This document shows, one piece after another, positions 11,655 to 20,226 of a stretch of 64,000 nt of DNA (the stretch's first letter is position 1; every line of letters begins with the position of its first letter). The stretch is from Bradyrhizobium sp. CCH5-F6 (lineage in GTDB: Bacteria; Pseudomonadota; Alphaproteobacteria; Rhizobiales; Xanthobacteraceae). The stretch lies in assembly GCF_001556045.1 (NCBI RefSeq), contig NZ_LSIC01000018.1, positions 1 through 64,000 of the forward strand, in the 5' to 3' direction. Position numbers and translations under genes: made by a program. A model generated the notes under the pieces. The model saw only the letters and a program-made list of their open reading frames with translations. It had not been told where the DNA came from and made no database searches.

Positions 11655-12824
11655 TTAGTCTTTGTCGTTGTCCTGGCTCGCGGTTGCCGACAGGCCGAAC
11701 AGGCCGGCGAGCGAGCGCTGGTGGCCGGTATCGATGGTGGCATAGACGCTCATGCCAGCCTTCAGCTTCCGCACATGTTCGTCGGTCTCGTCGAAATAGA
11801 TGCGGATCGGCACGCGCTGGACCACCTTGACGAAATTGCCCATGGCGTTCTGCGGCGGCAGGATGGCGAACTGCGCGCCGGTGCCGGGCGAGAGCGAACC
11901 GATCTTGCCTTTGAAGACGTGGTTCGGGAACGCGTCGACGACGAGCGTCACGGGCTGTCCTTCGGTCACGTAAGTGAGATCGCTCTCCTTCGGATTGGCG
12001 TCGACCCAGGGATGGGCGACGTCGATGATGGAAAACACCGGCGTACCTGCGGCGACATAGCGGCCGAGCTGGATCTGCTCGACCTGCGTCGCCACACCAT
12101 CCATCGGCGCGCGCAGCATGGTATGATTGAGGTTGCGCTCGGCGTCATCCAGCTTGGCTTTCGCCTGAGCGTAAAGCGGGAATTGCTCGAGCGGCAGGTC
12201 AGGGTTGCCGAGCAATTGCGTCTTGGCATTGGAGAGCTGCTGCTTGATGTATTGCGCCTGCGCCCCGGCGGTGACCAGTGCGTTCGACGCGTTGTCGAGA
12301 TCGAGCTGCGAGCCGAAATTGTTCTTCACCAGCGCCTGCTTGCGCTCGACGTCGCGCTGCCTCAAGTCGATGCCCTGCTGCGCCAGATTGAGCATATCGC
12401 CGTAGATCTTGATGTTGGCGACCAAGTTGTCGTAGGTCGTGCGGGCCTGCGCGAGTTGCGCCTTGGCTTCCTCGACGGCATGGCGGAACGGCACGGGGTC
12501 GATCTCGAACAGCTCGTCGCCCCGCTTGACCGTCTGGCCTTCTTTCACGATCACCTTCTGGATTTTGCCGGAGATGTCGGGCGTCACCAGCACCTTTTGT
12601 GCGCCGACATAGGCATTGTCGGTGCCGACGTAGCGGCCGCCATGGAGATAGAAGGTGAGGCCGCCGATGGCGACGACGACCGGCAGCACGACCAGGAGCA
12701 GGAAGCGGCGGTAGCGACGCAGGCCCGCCACCAGGCGGCGGCGGGGATCGGTGCCGGCTTTCTTGGTCGGCTTGCGGCCGTCGGTCTTTTGCTCGGGTTG
12801 GAACTTGAGGATCTGGTCAGCCAT
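11655..12824 (-). CDS. emrA: HlyD/EmrA-family periplasmic adaptor of the efflux pump
   Basis: A 389-residue membrane fusion protein. A single N-terminal membrane helix (~40-60, LLLVVLPVVVAIGGL) is preceded by a basic cytoplasmic tail. Then come a half-lipoyl domain (VTPDISGKIQKVIVKEGQTV), a helical hairpin (~120-230), the second lipoyl half (LRAPMDGVATQVEQIQLG) and a beta-barrel. It bridges the EmrB permease to an outer-membrane channel. Its start overlaps the 3' end of the marR gene by 8 bases, indicating one transcript. Confidence 0.93.
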   Translation of the reverse strand: MADQILKFQPEQKTDGRKPTKKAGTDPRRRLVAGLRRYRRFLLLVVLPVVVAIGGLTFYLHGGRYVGTDNAYVGAQKVLVTPDISGKIQKVIVKEGQTVKRGDELFEIDPVPFRHAVEEAKAQLAQARTTYDNLVANIKIYGDMLNLAQQGIDLRQRDVERKQALVKNNFGSQLDLDNASNALVTAGAQAQYIKQQLSNAKTQLLGNPDLPLEQFPLYAQAKAKLDDAERNLNHTMLRAPMDGVATQVEQIQLGRYVAAGTPVFSIIDVAHPWVDANPKESDLTYVTEGQPVTLVVDAFPNHVFKGKIGSLSPGTGAQFAILPPQNAMGNFVKVVQRVPIRIYFDETDEHVRKLKAGMSVYATIDTGHQRSLAGLFGLSATASQDNDKD

Positions 12825-13299
12825 AGCGCTGCTCCTTCCGTGCTTGTTCCGCGCCGCTGGTCTGGATCGCCGTCCGCACGTTTTCCTTGATCGTCTCGAG
12901 CTGGCTGAGGAGACGATGGGCGTCCGCCGGGTTGATGCCTTCGAGGGCGTTGGCCGTGAGCTCGGACTTCAGCCCGCTCATCTTGCCGAGCAATTGCCGC
13001 CCGGCCTTCTTGAGGTGCAGACGCTTGACGCGGCGATCCGAAGCATCGCTGCGGCGTTCGATCCAGTCATTGTCGCAGAGCTTATCGATCAGGCGCGTCA
13101 GCGTGATCGGCTGCATCTCCAGAAGCTCGGCGAGCTCGGATTGCTTCATGCCCTCGCTGCGCTCGACCTTGGCCAGCACCGCCCATTGCGCGCGGGTGAT
13201 GCCGAATCGCGAGGCCTCCTTGTCGGCATAGACGCGCAACAGACGGTAGAGCTCGCCGAGCGTAAAAAGGAAGTTCTGGTCGACCGACCCGCGGCTCAT
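12817..13299 (-). CDS. MarR-family repressor of the efflux operon
   Basis: A 160-residue winged-helix regulator. The HTH spans ~50-105 (QSELAELLEMQPITLTRLID, then the wing RRSDASDRRVKRLHL). MarR proteins release DNA on binding phenolic or drug-like ligands, derepressing adjacent pumps. Start ATG 13299 is chosen because GGAGA stands about 8-10 bases before it; an in-frame TTG at 13314 overlaps that ribosome site and the operator palindrome. First gene of the emrA-emrB operon, with an 8-base overlap to emrA. Confidence 0.9.
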   Translation of the reverse strand: MSRGSVDQNFLFTLGELYRLLRVYADKEASRFGITRAQWAVLAKVERSEGMKQSELAELLEMQPITLTRLIDKLCDNDWIERRSDASDRRVKRLHLKKAGRQLLGKMSGLKSELTANALEGINPADAHRLLSQLETIKENVRTAIQTSGAEQARKEQRYG

Positions 13300-13313
13300 G
13301 AGCTTCGTCTCCA

Positions 13314-13342
13314 ATAAGCTTGTTTATAATAAGCAAGCTTAT
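13314..13342. promoter_or_regulatory. Operator-like palindrome upstream of marR
   Basis: ATAAGCTTG at 13314-13322 and CAAGCTTAT at 13334-13342 form a perfect 9-bp inverted repeat with an 11-base AT-rich spacer (TTTATAATAAG) that contains -10-like sequence on the minus strand. It begins 15 bases upstream of the marR ATG. Half-site spacing of about 20 bp between centres suits a MarR dimer, so it is a good candidate for autorepression of the operon. Confidence 0.65.
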
Positions 13343-13454
13343 GATTATTTCACGCGGGGTCGGCGGGACGCTGTCCCGCGGCGAGAGCATGGCTGGCAAC
13401 CCCCTCGCCCCTGGTGCTTTGGGTTCCCCCGCCGAAATGCTAGAAGGCACCCGC

Positions 13455-13949
13455 ATGACCCTCGCAAAGCCGGCATTTCCCGCGCCCGACCACGATCACG
13501 GCCGCTGCACCGCGGACGCGCTGGCGCATGCCGAGGAGGTTTGCGAGCAGCGCGCGCAGAAATTCACGCCGATCCGCCGCCAGGTGCTGAGTGCGCTGCT
13601 CTCCAGCCACCGGCCGCTCGGCGCCTATGAGGTGATCGACGAGCTCGCCAAGTCGATGGCGCGGCCGGCGCCGATCACGGTCTATCGTGCGCTCGATTTC
13701 CTGATGGCCAACGGCCTCGTGCACCGCATCGAGAGCCGCAATGCCTATCTCGCCTGCGCCGCCCATGATCACGACTCGACCTCGGCCGTGGCGTTCCTGA
13801 TCTGCGAGCGCTGCGGCCTGGTCGGCGAGATCCCGTCGGCGTCCTTCGCCAAGGACCTCAACGCGGCCGCGCGCGCCTCAGGCTTCGCCCCCAAATTGTC
13901 CGTGGTGGAGATCACGGGCGTCTGCACCCATTGTCAGAAAACTGCATAG
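13455..13949 (+). CDS. zur: Fur-family regulator, probably zinc regulator Zur
   Basis: A 164-residue Fur-superfamily protein. It has a winged helix (TPIRRQVLSALLSSHRPLGA, ~35-54; YEVIDEL; PITVYRALDFLMANGLVHRI) and a C-terminal dimerisation domain. A structural-zinc set CERC (~117-120) and CTHC (~157-160) is present, plus His-rich AAHDHD. The short length, HDHGRC N-terminus and lack of typical iron-Fur features favour Zur over Fur, but the metal is inferred. Start ATG 13455 has AGAAGG seven bases upstream; earlier in-frame starts run into the marR operator. Divergent from the efflux operon. Confidence 0.8.
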   Translation: MTLAKPAFPAPDHDHGRCTADALAHAEEVCEQRAQKFTPIRRQVLSALLSSHRPLGAYEVIDELAKSMARPAPITVYRALDFLMANGLVHRIESRNAYLACAAHDHDSTSAVAFLICERCGLVGEIPSASFAKDLNAAARASGFAPKLSVVEITGVCTHCQKTA

Positions 13950-13984
13950 ACCAACAACGGCGCAAAGCCGGTATTCGGGAAGAG

Positions 13985-14938
13985 ATGTCCTCAGCTCAAA
14001 TCGTTCCTTCCGCCGCGCGCCCCCTCAGTGCCGGCGCCATCGCCCTGATGCTCATGCTGTGCCTGACCTGGGGATTCAACCAGATCGCGGTGAAGCTGGT
14101 GCTGCCGGACATTCCGCCGATGCTCCAGGCCACGATCCGCTCGATGGGCGCGCTGCCGGTGCTGTTCATCATCGGCACCTTTCGTGGCGTCAATTTCTTC
14201 GAGCGTGACGGCACCTGGAAGCCCGGCCTGATCGCCGGGCTGATGTTCGGCATCGAATTCGTGCTGATCTTCCAGGGCTTGCGCTTCACCTCGGCTTCGC
14301 GTGCGGTGGTGTTCCTCTACACGGCACCGTTCTTCGTGGCGCTCGGCTCTTATCAAGTCCTTGGCGAGCGGCTTGGCGGCTTGCAATGGCTGGGACTGGC
14401 CATCAGCTTTGCCGGCGTTGCCCTCGCGATCGGCGTCCCGCAGCCCAATGTCGATTCGCAAGTTCTGCTCGGCGACCTCATGATCGTCGGCGGCGCCGGG
14501 TTGTGGGCGGCGACCACCCTGGTCGCCAAGGGAACCCGGCTGCGCTTCGCCGCGCCCGAGAAGGCCTTGGGCTATCAGGTCGCCACATCGATCCCGATCC
14601 TGGGGAGCGCGGCCTGGCTGTTCGGCGAATCAATCACGCACACGCCGACGCCGCTATCGATCGGTCTGATGGCCTTCCAGGCGATCTGGGTGGTGGGAAC
14701 CACGTTCACGCTCTGGTTCGCGCTGGTGAAGGCCTATTCGGCCAGCAAATTGTCGGCTTTTACCTTCATCACCCCTTTGTTTGGCGTGGTCGGTAGCTAT
14801 TTCATCATGCACGACACCCTGAGCCTGACATTCGGGGCCGCCGCGGTCCTTGTAATTGCTGGGCTTTTTCTGGTTAACCGTCCGAGCCAAGCGGCCGCGG
14901 CGCCGCGCGATGCATTGCTGAACGTCACCAAAACCTGA
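13985..14938 (+). CDS. EamA/DMT-family membrane transporter
   Basis: A 317-residue inner-membrane protein with about ten membrane helices in two EamA repeats (~20-150 and ~165-300). The first repeat starts with the typical LTWGFNQIAVKLV; the second holds GAGLWAATTLVAKG and ends in LGVVGSYFIMHD-like sequence (FGVVGSYFIMHDTLS). DMT exporters move amino acids, metabolites or drugs; no substrate is implied by its neighbours. ATG 13985 follows GGGAAGAG. It begins 35 bases after zur and may be cotranscribed with it. Confidence 0.88.
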   Translation: MSSAQIVPSAARPLSAGAIALMLMLCLTWGFNQIAVKLVLPDIPPMLQATIRSMGALPVLFIIGTFRGVNFFERDGTWKPGLIAGLMFGIEFVLIFQGLRFTSASRAVVFLYTAPFFVALGSYQVLGERLGGLQWLGLAISFAGVALAIGVPQPNVDSQVLLGDLMIVGGAGLWAATTLVAKGTRLRFAAPEKALGYQVATSIPILGSAAWLFGESITHTPTPLSIGLMAFQAIWVVGTTFTLWFALVKAYSASKLSAFTFITPLFGVVGSYFIMHDTLSLTFGAAAVLVIAGLFLVNRPSQAAAAPRDALLNVTKT

Positions 14939-14950
14939 TATTTGGACCTC

Positions 14951-16234
14951 ATGAACAAGCTCGAAAATCCCCTCGATTCCGACGTCGCGGGTCCGGCGCC
15001 CCGGCACCGGACCACCCAGGTCAAGGTTGGCAATGTCGCCGTTGGTGGCGGTGCGCCGATCGTCGTGCAGTCGATGACCAACACCGACACCGCCGACATC
15101 GACGGCACCATCGCCCAGGTCGCAGCGCTCGCGCGCGCCGGCTCCGAAATGGTCCGCATCACCGTGGACCGCGAGGAGGCCGCAGCCGCCGTTCCGCACA
15201 TCCGCGACGGCCTCGCCAAGCGCGGCATCACCACGCCCTTGATCGGCGACTTCCACTATATCGGTCACAAGCTGCTCGCGGCCTATCCGGCCTGCGCAGA
15301 GGCACTGGCCAAGTACCGCATCAATCCCGGTAATGTCGGCTTCAAGGACAAGCGCGACACCCAGTTCGCCGACATCATCGAGATCGCGAACAAGAACAAC
15401 AAGCCGGTCCGCATCGGTGCCAATTGGGGCTCGCTCGATCAGGAGCTTCTGACCAAGCTGATGGACGAGAACGCCGCGTCCGCCAATCCGCGCGACGTGC
15501 GGGCTGTGACACGCGAGGCCATGGTGCAATCGGCACTGCTCTCGGCCGCGCGCGCCGAAGAGCTCGGCATGCCCAAGGACCGCATCATTCTCTCCGCCAA
15601 GGTCTCGGCCGTGCAGGATCTGATCGCGGTCTACCAGGATCTCGCCAGGCGCTCCGACTACGCCATCCATCTCGGCCTGACCGAGGCTGGCATGGGCTCG
15701 AAGGGCATCGTGGCGTCCTCGGCCGCGCTCGGCATTCTGCTGCAGCAGGGCATCGGCGACACCATCCGCATCTCGCTCACGCCCGAGCCCGGCGGCGACC
15801 GTACCCGCGAGGTGCAGGTCGGCCAGGAGCTCTTGCAGACCATGGGCTTCCGCACCTTCGTGCCGCTGGTTGCGGCCTGCCCGGGCTGCGGCCGCACCAC
15901 CTCGACCACGTTCCAGGAGCTGGCACGATCGATCCAGGATTTCATCCGCGACGAGATGCCGAACTGGAAGACGAAATATCCCGGCGTGGAAGAGCTCAAC
16001 GTCGCGGTGATGGGCTGCATCGTCAACGGCCCCGGCGAATCCAAGCATGCCAATATCGGCATCTCGCTGCCGGGCACGGGCGAAGCGCCGGCCGCGCCGG
16101 TTTTCGTCGACGGCAAGAAGTTCCGCACGCTGCGCGGTCCGACCATCTCAGCTGACTTCAAGGCGCTGGTGATCGACTACATCGACCAGCGTTACGGCCA
16201 GGGCACCAAGGTGCCGGCGCCTGCGGCGGAGTGA
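14951..16234 (+). CDS. ispG: 4-hydroxy-3-methylbut-2-enyl diphosphate synthase (IspG/GcpE)
   Basis: A 427-residue [4Fe-4S] enzyme of the MEP isoprenoid pathway, reductively opening methylerythritol cyclodiphosphate to HMBPP. An N-terminal TIM barrel begins at [20 protein letters not shown]. The iron-sulfur domain shows CPGCGRTT and GCIVNGPGE with the cluster cysteines. ATG 14951 is used; an upstream TTG (14942) is also in frame. It lies just after the EamA gene (12 bases). The prenyl synthase at 24 kb uses the C5 products of this pathway, but the genes are not linked. Confidence 0.97.
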   Translation: MNKLENPLDSDVAGPAPRHRTTQVKVGNVAVGGGAPIVVQSMTNTDTADIDGTIAQVAALARAGSEMVRITVDREEAAAAVPHIRDGLAKRGITTPLIGDFHYIGHKLLAAYPACAEALAKYRINPGNVGFKDKRDTQFADIIEIANKNNKPVRIGANWGSLDQELLTKLMDENAASANPRDVRAVTREAMVQSALLSAARAEELGMPKDRIILSAKVSAVQDLIAVYQDLARRSDYAIHLGLTEAGMGSKGIVASSAALGILLQQGIGDTIRISLTPEPGGDRTREVQVGQELLQTMGFRTFVPLVAACPGCGRTTSTTFQELARSIQDFIRDEMPNWKTKYPGVEELNVAVMGCIVNGPGESKHANIGISLPGTGEAPAAPVFVDGKKFRTLRGPTISADFKALVIDYIDQRYGQGTKVPAPAAE

Positions 16235-16264
16235 TTTCACTCCGCTAGCACCCCATGCTCCGCT

Positions 16265-16290
16265 GTCGTCCCGGCCTTCGCCGGAACGAC
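16265..16290. terminator. Hairpin after ispG
   Basis: GTCGTCCCGGC (16265-16275) pairs with GCCGGAACGAC (16280-16290), one mismatch, with a CTTC loop. No U-run follows. It lies 30 bases after the ispG stop and is the likely 3' end of that transcript; it may also be a fragment of a dispersed palindrome. Confidence 0.5.
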
Positions 16291-16371
16291 CGGTTGTGTT
16301 TGCAGTGCAGATTGCACATCCATCGCCGCGCGCTACCATGCTCCCAATCGACAACGATCGGGAGAACCGCC

Positions 16372-16656
16372 ATGAGTTCGCTCGCCGGCAAGCAGGGGCC
16401 GCGCTATCGCCATACGGCGGACGATGGCGCGCCTGACGAAGCCATTGCGGTCGAAAAGCTCACCCCGATCATCGCCGCGGAAATCTCCGGCGTCGATATC
16501 GGCAAGCTCGTCGAGGGCGATAGCCGGGACCGCTATGCGGTGCGCGCCGGCGCCTGCGTCACCAGCAAAGCCAAGGACTTGCCGGCCGCGATGCTCGAAT
16601 GGTTCGGTGACGTTGCCGGCTTCGTCGGCCGTCACGGGATCGCAGCAGCGGAGTAG
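16372..16656 (+). CDS. Small conserved-looking protein with a TauD-like peptide, unknown function
   Basis: A 94-residue protein. ATG 16372 has a good ribosome site (GGGAGAA, about 6 bases before). Residues ~23-38 (AVEKLTPIIAAEISGVDIGK) resemble the N-terminal strand of TauD/TfdA dioxygenases (LTPxIGAEISGVDL), but the rest has none of the dioxygenase domain or its HxD iron site. No signal peptide or membrane helix. It may be a short independent gene or a remnant of a dioxygenase that lost its body. The next gene starts four bases after its stop, so they may share a transcript. Confidence 0.5.
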   Translation: MSSLAGKQGPRYRHTADDGAPDEAIAVEKLTPIIAAEISGVDIGKLVEGDSRDRYAVRAGACVTSKAKDLPAAMLEWFGDVAGFVGRHGIAAAE

Positions 16657-16659
16657 CGC

Positions 16660-17475
16660 TTGGGTCGGTCGCGGAGCGTCATTGTCGGGCTGGTCGCCTC
16701 GATCCTGCTGTCGTCGCTCGCAACTCTTGGCAGCAGCGAGGCCGTTGCCGCGCGAAAGACGGGAGGACCCAACGGCAAGCAGCTGTCACCGGCCAGATGC
16801 GAGATGCCCAAGTTCCGGATCGTCGTGGATGTCGGGCACACGCCGGACTCCTACGGCGCGTTGAGCGCGCGCAACGATCCGGAGTTCGGCTTCAACTTCC
16901 GACTCGCCAGGCTGATCACGGCGAAGCTCAGGTCTGAAGGCTTTGCCGAAGCCCGCCTGCTCGTCACGGACGGCAAGGCACGGCCGAGCCTGTTGAAGCG
17001 CGTCGGCGCCGCGAACGAAGGCCGGGCCGATCTGTTCCTGTCGATCCATCATGATTCGGTGCCTGACAAGCTGCTCGAGATCTGGGAGTTCGACGGCGCG
17101 AAGAGTCATTTCAGTGATCGCTTTTCGGGGCACTCGCTTTTCGTGTCGCAGCAGAATCCGCGCTTCGCCACCAGCCTGATGCTGGCGCGGATGATCGGCA
17201 GGCAGTTGAAGGAGCAGGGGCTGCGCTATGCCAGCCAGTACACCTTGCCCGTGATGGGCCGCTACCGGCGTCAGCTGCTCGACAAGGATGTCGGCGTCTA
17301 TCGCTATGACGGGCTCGTCGTGCTGTCGCGGACGCGGAGCGCCGCCGTGCTGCTCGAGGCCGGCTCGATCGTCAATCGCGACGAGGAAATGGAGATGAAC
17401 TCGGCGGAGCGGCAGGAGGCCGTCGCGGGAGCCGTCGCGGCCGCCATGAGGGAGTTTTGCGACAGGCGGATTTAA
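16660..17475 (+). CDS. Periplasmic N-acetylmuramoyl-L-alanine amidase (Amidase_3 family)
   Basis: A 271-residue secreted zinc amidase that removes stem peptides from peptidoglycan. A signal peptide covers ~1-31 (VIVGLVASILLSSLATL, cleavage near AVAA). Catalytic features are the first zinc His in DVGHTPDS (~59), the second zinc His in LSIHHDS (~125) and the catalytic Glu in LLEAGSIVN (~243). No AMIN or SPOR domain is present, unlike larger AmiC proteins. It starts at TTG 16660, four bases after the upstream stop; no better start keeps the signal peptide. Role in cell separation or wall recycling is inferred. Confidence 0.82.
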   Translation: MGRSRSVIVGLVASILLSSLATLGSSEAVAARKTGGPNGKQLSPARCEMPKFRIVVDVGHTPDSYGALSARNDPEFGFNFRLARLITAKLRSEGFAEARLLVTDGKARPSLLKRVGAANEGRADLFLSIHHDSVPDKLLEIWEFDGAKSHFSDRFSGHSLFVSQQNPRFATSLMLARMIGRQLKEQGLRYASQYTLPVMGRYRRQLLDKDVGVYRYDGLVVLSRTRSAAVLLEAGSIVNRDEEMEMNSAERQEAVAGAVAAAMREFCDRRI

Positions 17476-17504
17476 CCTGCCCGTTCAACAATGAAGACGA
17501 GAAG

Positions 17505-19112
17505 CTACAGCGGCGTTCCCCGATACTCCCGGTTTGCCAGACTTGCTTCCTCCAGATCCAGATCACGCTCGATCCGCCGCCGCGTCTCGTCGGTGATCTG
17601 GCCGTCGCGCAGGAGGTCGTGGATGAATTTGCGCTCGGCGGCGATCAGCTCGCGGGTCAGCGCGGTTCCGGCGGCGGAGACGTCGTGGTGGTTGGGGTCG
17701 AGCGAATCCGGGAGCTGGTTGAGGCGGATATCGTGTCGTGCGCGCAGCAGCCGCATCACCTCTTCGGACACGTCCTTCTGCGCGGTCAGGGCGTCCAGCG
17801 ATGCCAGCGCGGCATCGAGCGCCTGGCGGCGGGCGGCGATCTCGGCCTCGTGCTCGGCGGCGTGCTCGTGGCGGCCGGCTTCCGCGACGCCGAGCCAGCG
17901 CACGATTGGCGGCAGCGTCAGGCCGACGCCGATGAGCGTGACGAAGATGACGCCGAAGGCGACGAACAGGATCAGGTCGCGATACGGAAAGGCTCCGCCA
18001 TCAGGCAGCGTGAACGGCAGCGCCAGCGCCGCCGCCAGCGATACCGCGCCGCGCACGCCAGTGAAGGCGAGCACGAACGGCCATTGCCATGGCGGCGACG
18101 GGTCGCGCGCGCGCAGCGACTTGCTGAGCATCCGCGGCAGATAGGTCGCTGGATAGAGCCAGGCGAAGCGCGCGATCACGACGATGACCAGGACCACGGC
18201 TGTCGCGATGAGAATGTCGTCGAGCGGGAAGGACTTCGACTTCTCGTAGAGCGCGCGCATCTGGAAGCCGGTGAGCAGGAACAGCATGCCCTCGATCAGG
18301 TAGATCACCAGATCCCAGAAGAAGATGCCTTGCAGGCGCGTGGCCGACGAGATCAGCAACGGGCCGTTCCAGCTCACATAGAGGCCGCAGGCGACGGTCG
18401 CGATCACGCCGGAGCCGCCGACATGTTCGGGCAACCAGTAGGAGACGTAGGGTGTGATCAGCGACAGCGTCAGCTCGACCTGCGGATCGCCGGACCATTT
18501 GCGGAAGCGAAGGGAGAGCCAGCCGACGCCGATGCCGAAGGCGATCTCGCTGGCGACGATGAGGAGGAACTCGCCGGCCGCGAGCGGCAGCGAGAAATGT
18601 CCGACCATGATCGCGGCAAGGGCAAAGCGGTAGAGGATCAGCGCGGTGGCGTCATTGGCCAGCCCCTCACCCTCGAGGATGACCAGGAGCCGGCGCGGCA
18701 TGTTGAGCCGGCGCGCGATCGCGAGCGGCGCCACCACGTCGGGCGGCGCGACGATGGCTCCGAGCAGGAAGGCGATCGTCCAGGGAAGGCCGATCAGATA
18801 ATGCGTGGCGGTTGCCACCATGGCCGCCGTGAAGATCACGGCGCCGACCGCGAGCAGCACGATCGGGCGCAGATTTTTCCTGAACTCGCGCCAGCTCATC
18901 GCGACGCTTGCCGAGTAGATCAGCGGCGGCAGCACGAGCAGCAGCACCAGCTCCGGCGGCAGTTCCACCGACGGCATGCCCGGCACGAAGGCGAGGCCGA
19001 CGCCGGCGAGCATCAGGAGAATGGCAGGCGCGATGTTGAAGCGGCGCGCAGCAAGTGCGGTGCCTGCCAGCACGGCGAGCAGGATGAGAAAAGTCTGAAA
19101 TTTCGCTTCCAT
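17505..19112 (-). CDS. CPA1-family Na+/H+ antiporter
   Basis: A 535-residue inner-membrane antiporter. About 12 membrane helices occupy ~1-410, including the transport-site segment IVAPPDVVAP (~120) with a conserved Asp, and the EGEGLANDATAL motif (~149-160) typical of the CPA1/NhaP class. A charged ~120-residue cytoplasmic tail (~415-535) with predicted helices may regulate it. It exchanges Na+ or K+ for H+ in pH and salt homeostasis; the ion is not decidable. Start ATG 19112. It converges with the amidase gene (29 bases between stops) and lies downstream of the beta-lactamase gene. Confidence 0.9.
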   Translation of the reverse strand: MEAKFQTFLILLAVLAGTALAARRFNIAPAILLMLAGVGLAFVPGMPSVELPPELVLLLVLPPLIYSASVAMSWREFRKNLRPIVLLAVGAVIFTAAMVATATHYLIGLPWTIAFLLGAIVAPPDVVAPLAIARRLNMPRRLLVILEGEGLANDATALILYRFALAAIMVGHFSLPLAAGEFLLIVASEIAFGIGVGWLSLRFRKWSGDPQVELTLSLITPYVSYWLPEHVGGSGVIATVACGLYVSWNGPLLISSATRLQGIFFWDLVIYLIEGMLFLLTGFQMRALYEKSKSFPLDDILIATAVVLVIVVIARFAWLYPATYLPRMLSKSLRARDPSPPWQWPFVLAFTGVRGAVSLAAALALPFTLPDGGAFPYRDLILFVAFGVIFVTLIGVGLTLPPIVRWLGVAEAGRHEHAAEHEAEIAARRQALDAALASLDALTAQKDVSEEVMRLLRARHDIRLNQLPDSLDPNHHDVSAAGTALTRELIAAERKFIHDLLRDGQITDETRRRIERDLDLEEASLANREYRGTPL

Positions 19113-19160
19113 GACGGTTTGTCTTGACCCGGAAGCGGCCGCAACGTCAATGCGCGCGGC

Positions 19161-20018
19161 TCACGCCAGCCGCTCGGCCACCATCCGCCCAGTTTGCGCG
19201 AACACGGACGCGATCTGCGCCGCGGTCGGCGTGCCGCCCTGGACGTAGGCCGTGATCAGGATCGGCGTGTCTGGCTTCGGCCAGGCCACCGCGATGTCGC
19301 CCGCTGCGTCCTTGCCGTTGTAGCCGGTCTTGTCGCCGATCTTCCAGTCTGCGGGCAGGCCGCCGCGCAGCCGGTTCGCACCGGTCCTACAGTTCACCAT
19401 CCACTCGGTGAGCTGCACGCGCGAGGCCGGCGACAATGCTTCGCCCAAGACAAGCCGACGCAGATTCCCGGCCATCGCGGCCGGCGTCGTGGTGTCCCGG
19501 GAATCGCCGGGCCGTGAGCGGTTGAGCTCGGGCTCGTTGTGATCGAGCCGCGAGGTGGTATCGCCGAGCGACCGCCAGAATGCAGTCAGCGCGGCGGGGC
19601 CGCCGATCCGCGCCAGCAGCAGATTGGCGCAGGTGTTGTCGCTGAGCTCCACGATGGCCTTGCACATCTCGCCGACCGACATCGCGCTGGCCGCGAGATT
19701 TTGCCTCGCCACCGGTGCGTACTCCAAGAGATCGGCCTGGCCGTAAGGGATCATGGCCGCAAGCTGCTCCTCGCCGCGATCGACCCGCGCCAGCACGCAG
19801 GCCGCCAGCGAGGCCTTGAATGTCGAGCACATGACGAACCGATCGTCGGCGCGCCAGGCGAGCTTTGCGCCGGTGGCCAGGTTCTCCGCATGGACCCCGA
19901 TCCGCCCGCCGCTCTCGCGTTCATAGGCCGCGAATTCCGGCGGCGCATCCGCTGCCAGCACGGGAGTGGCGGCCATCCAGCAGAGTGAGGCGAGTAGGGA
20001 GCGACGGTCGAGAGGCAT
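19161..20018 (-). CDS. Class A beta-lactamase
   Basis: A 285-residue serine beta-lactamase with all catalytic motifs: STFK at 65-68 (nucleophile Ser65), SDN at 126-128, Glu162 in EPELN (general base), and KTG at 230-232. The N-terminus MPLDRRSLLASLCW then APVLA-like end (TPVLAADA) is a signal peptide with a twin-arginine pair, so export may be by Tat. A Cys directly before the nucleophile matches Ambler Cys69, but the residue at Ambler 238 is Asn (KTGYN), so the disulfide of KPC/SME-type carbapenemases is absent. ATG 20018 is chosen over an upstream start that runs into a repeat. No AmpR-like regulator is adjacent. Confidence 0.93.
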   Translation of the reverse strand: MPLDRRSLLASLCWMAATPVLAADAPPEFAAYERESGGRIGVHAENLATGAKLAWRADDRFVMCSTFKASLAACVLARVDRGEEQLAAMIPYGQADLLEYAPVARQNLAASAMSVGEMCKAIVELSDNTCANLLLARIGGPAALTAFWRSLGDTTSRLDHNEPELNRSRPGDSRDTTTPAAMAGNLRRLVLGEALSPASRVQLTEWMVNCRTGANRLRGGLPADWKIGDKTGYNGKDAAGDIAVAWPKPDTPILITAYVQGGTPTAAQIASVFAQTGRMVAERLA

Positions 20019-20070
20019 GGGAGGATTTTCTGGCAAGTGGCAGGAAGATGTGGCCGTTACTTCACCCACG

Positions 20071-20157
20071 GCGTCATTGCGAGCGCAGCGAAGCAATCCA
20101 GCGTCTCTCTGCAGAGGGATTCTGGATTGCTTCGTCGCAAGGCTCTCGCAATGACGT
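20071..20157. repeat. Intergenic palindrome (CGTCATTGCGAGCGCAGCGAAG type)
   Basis: Outer arms GCGTCATTGCGAG (20071) and CTCGCAATGACGTG (ending ~20157) are complementary, and inner AAGCAATCCAG / CTGGATTGCTT pair as well, giving a long interrupted stem. It lies upstream of the beta-lactamase start. This is a very common dispersed palindrome of Bradyrhizobium and relatives. Confidence 0.85.
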
Positions 20158-20226
20158 GTGGCGAGAGTTGGGCTCGCAGTGATGAGAAGAGAGCGCCTCC
20201 CAATTCGGGGCCGAAGGCTTTGCCCC

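Noticed and set aside
16660..17475. Frameshift link between the 94-residue gene and the amidase
   Set aside because: The amidase has its own signal peptide and full catalytic set starting at TTG 16660, so it is a separate gene.
19161..20018. KPC/SME-type carbapenemase
   Set aside because: Only one of the two cysteines of the defining disulfide is present; position 238 is Asn.
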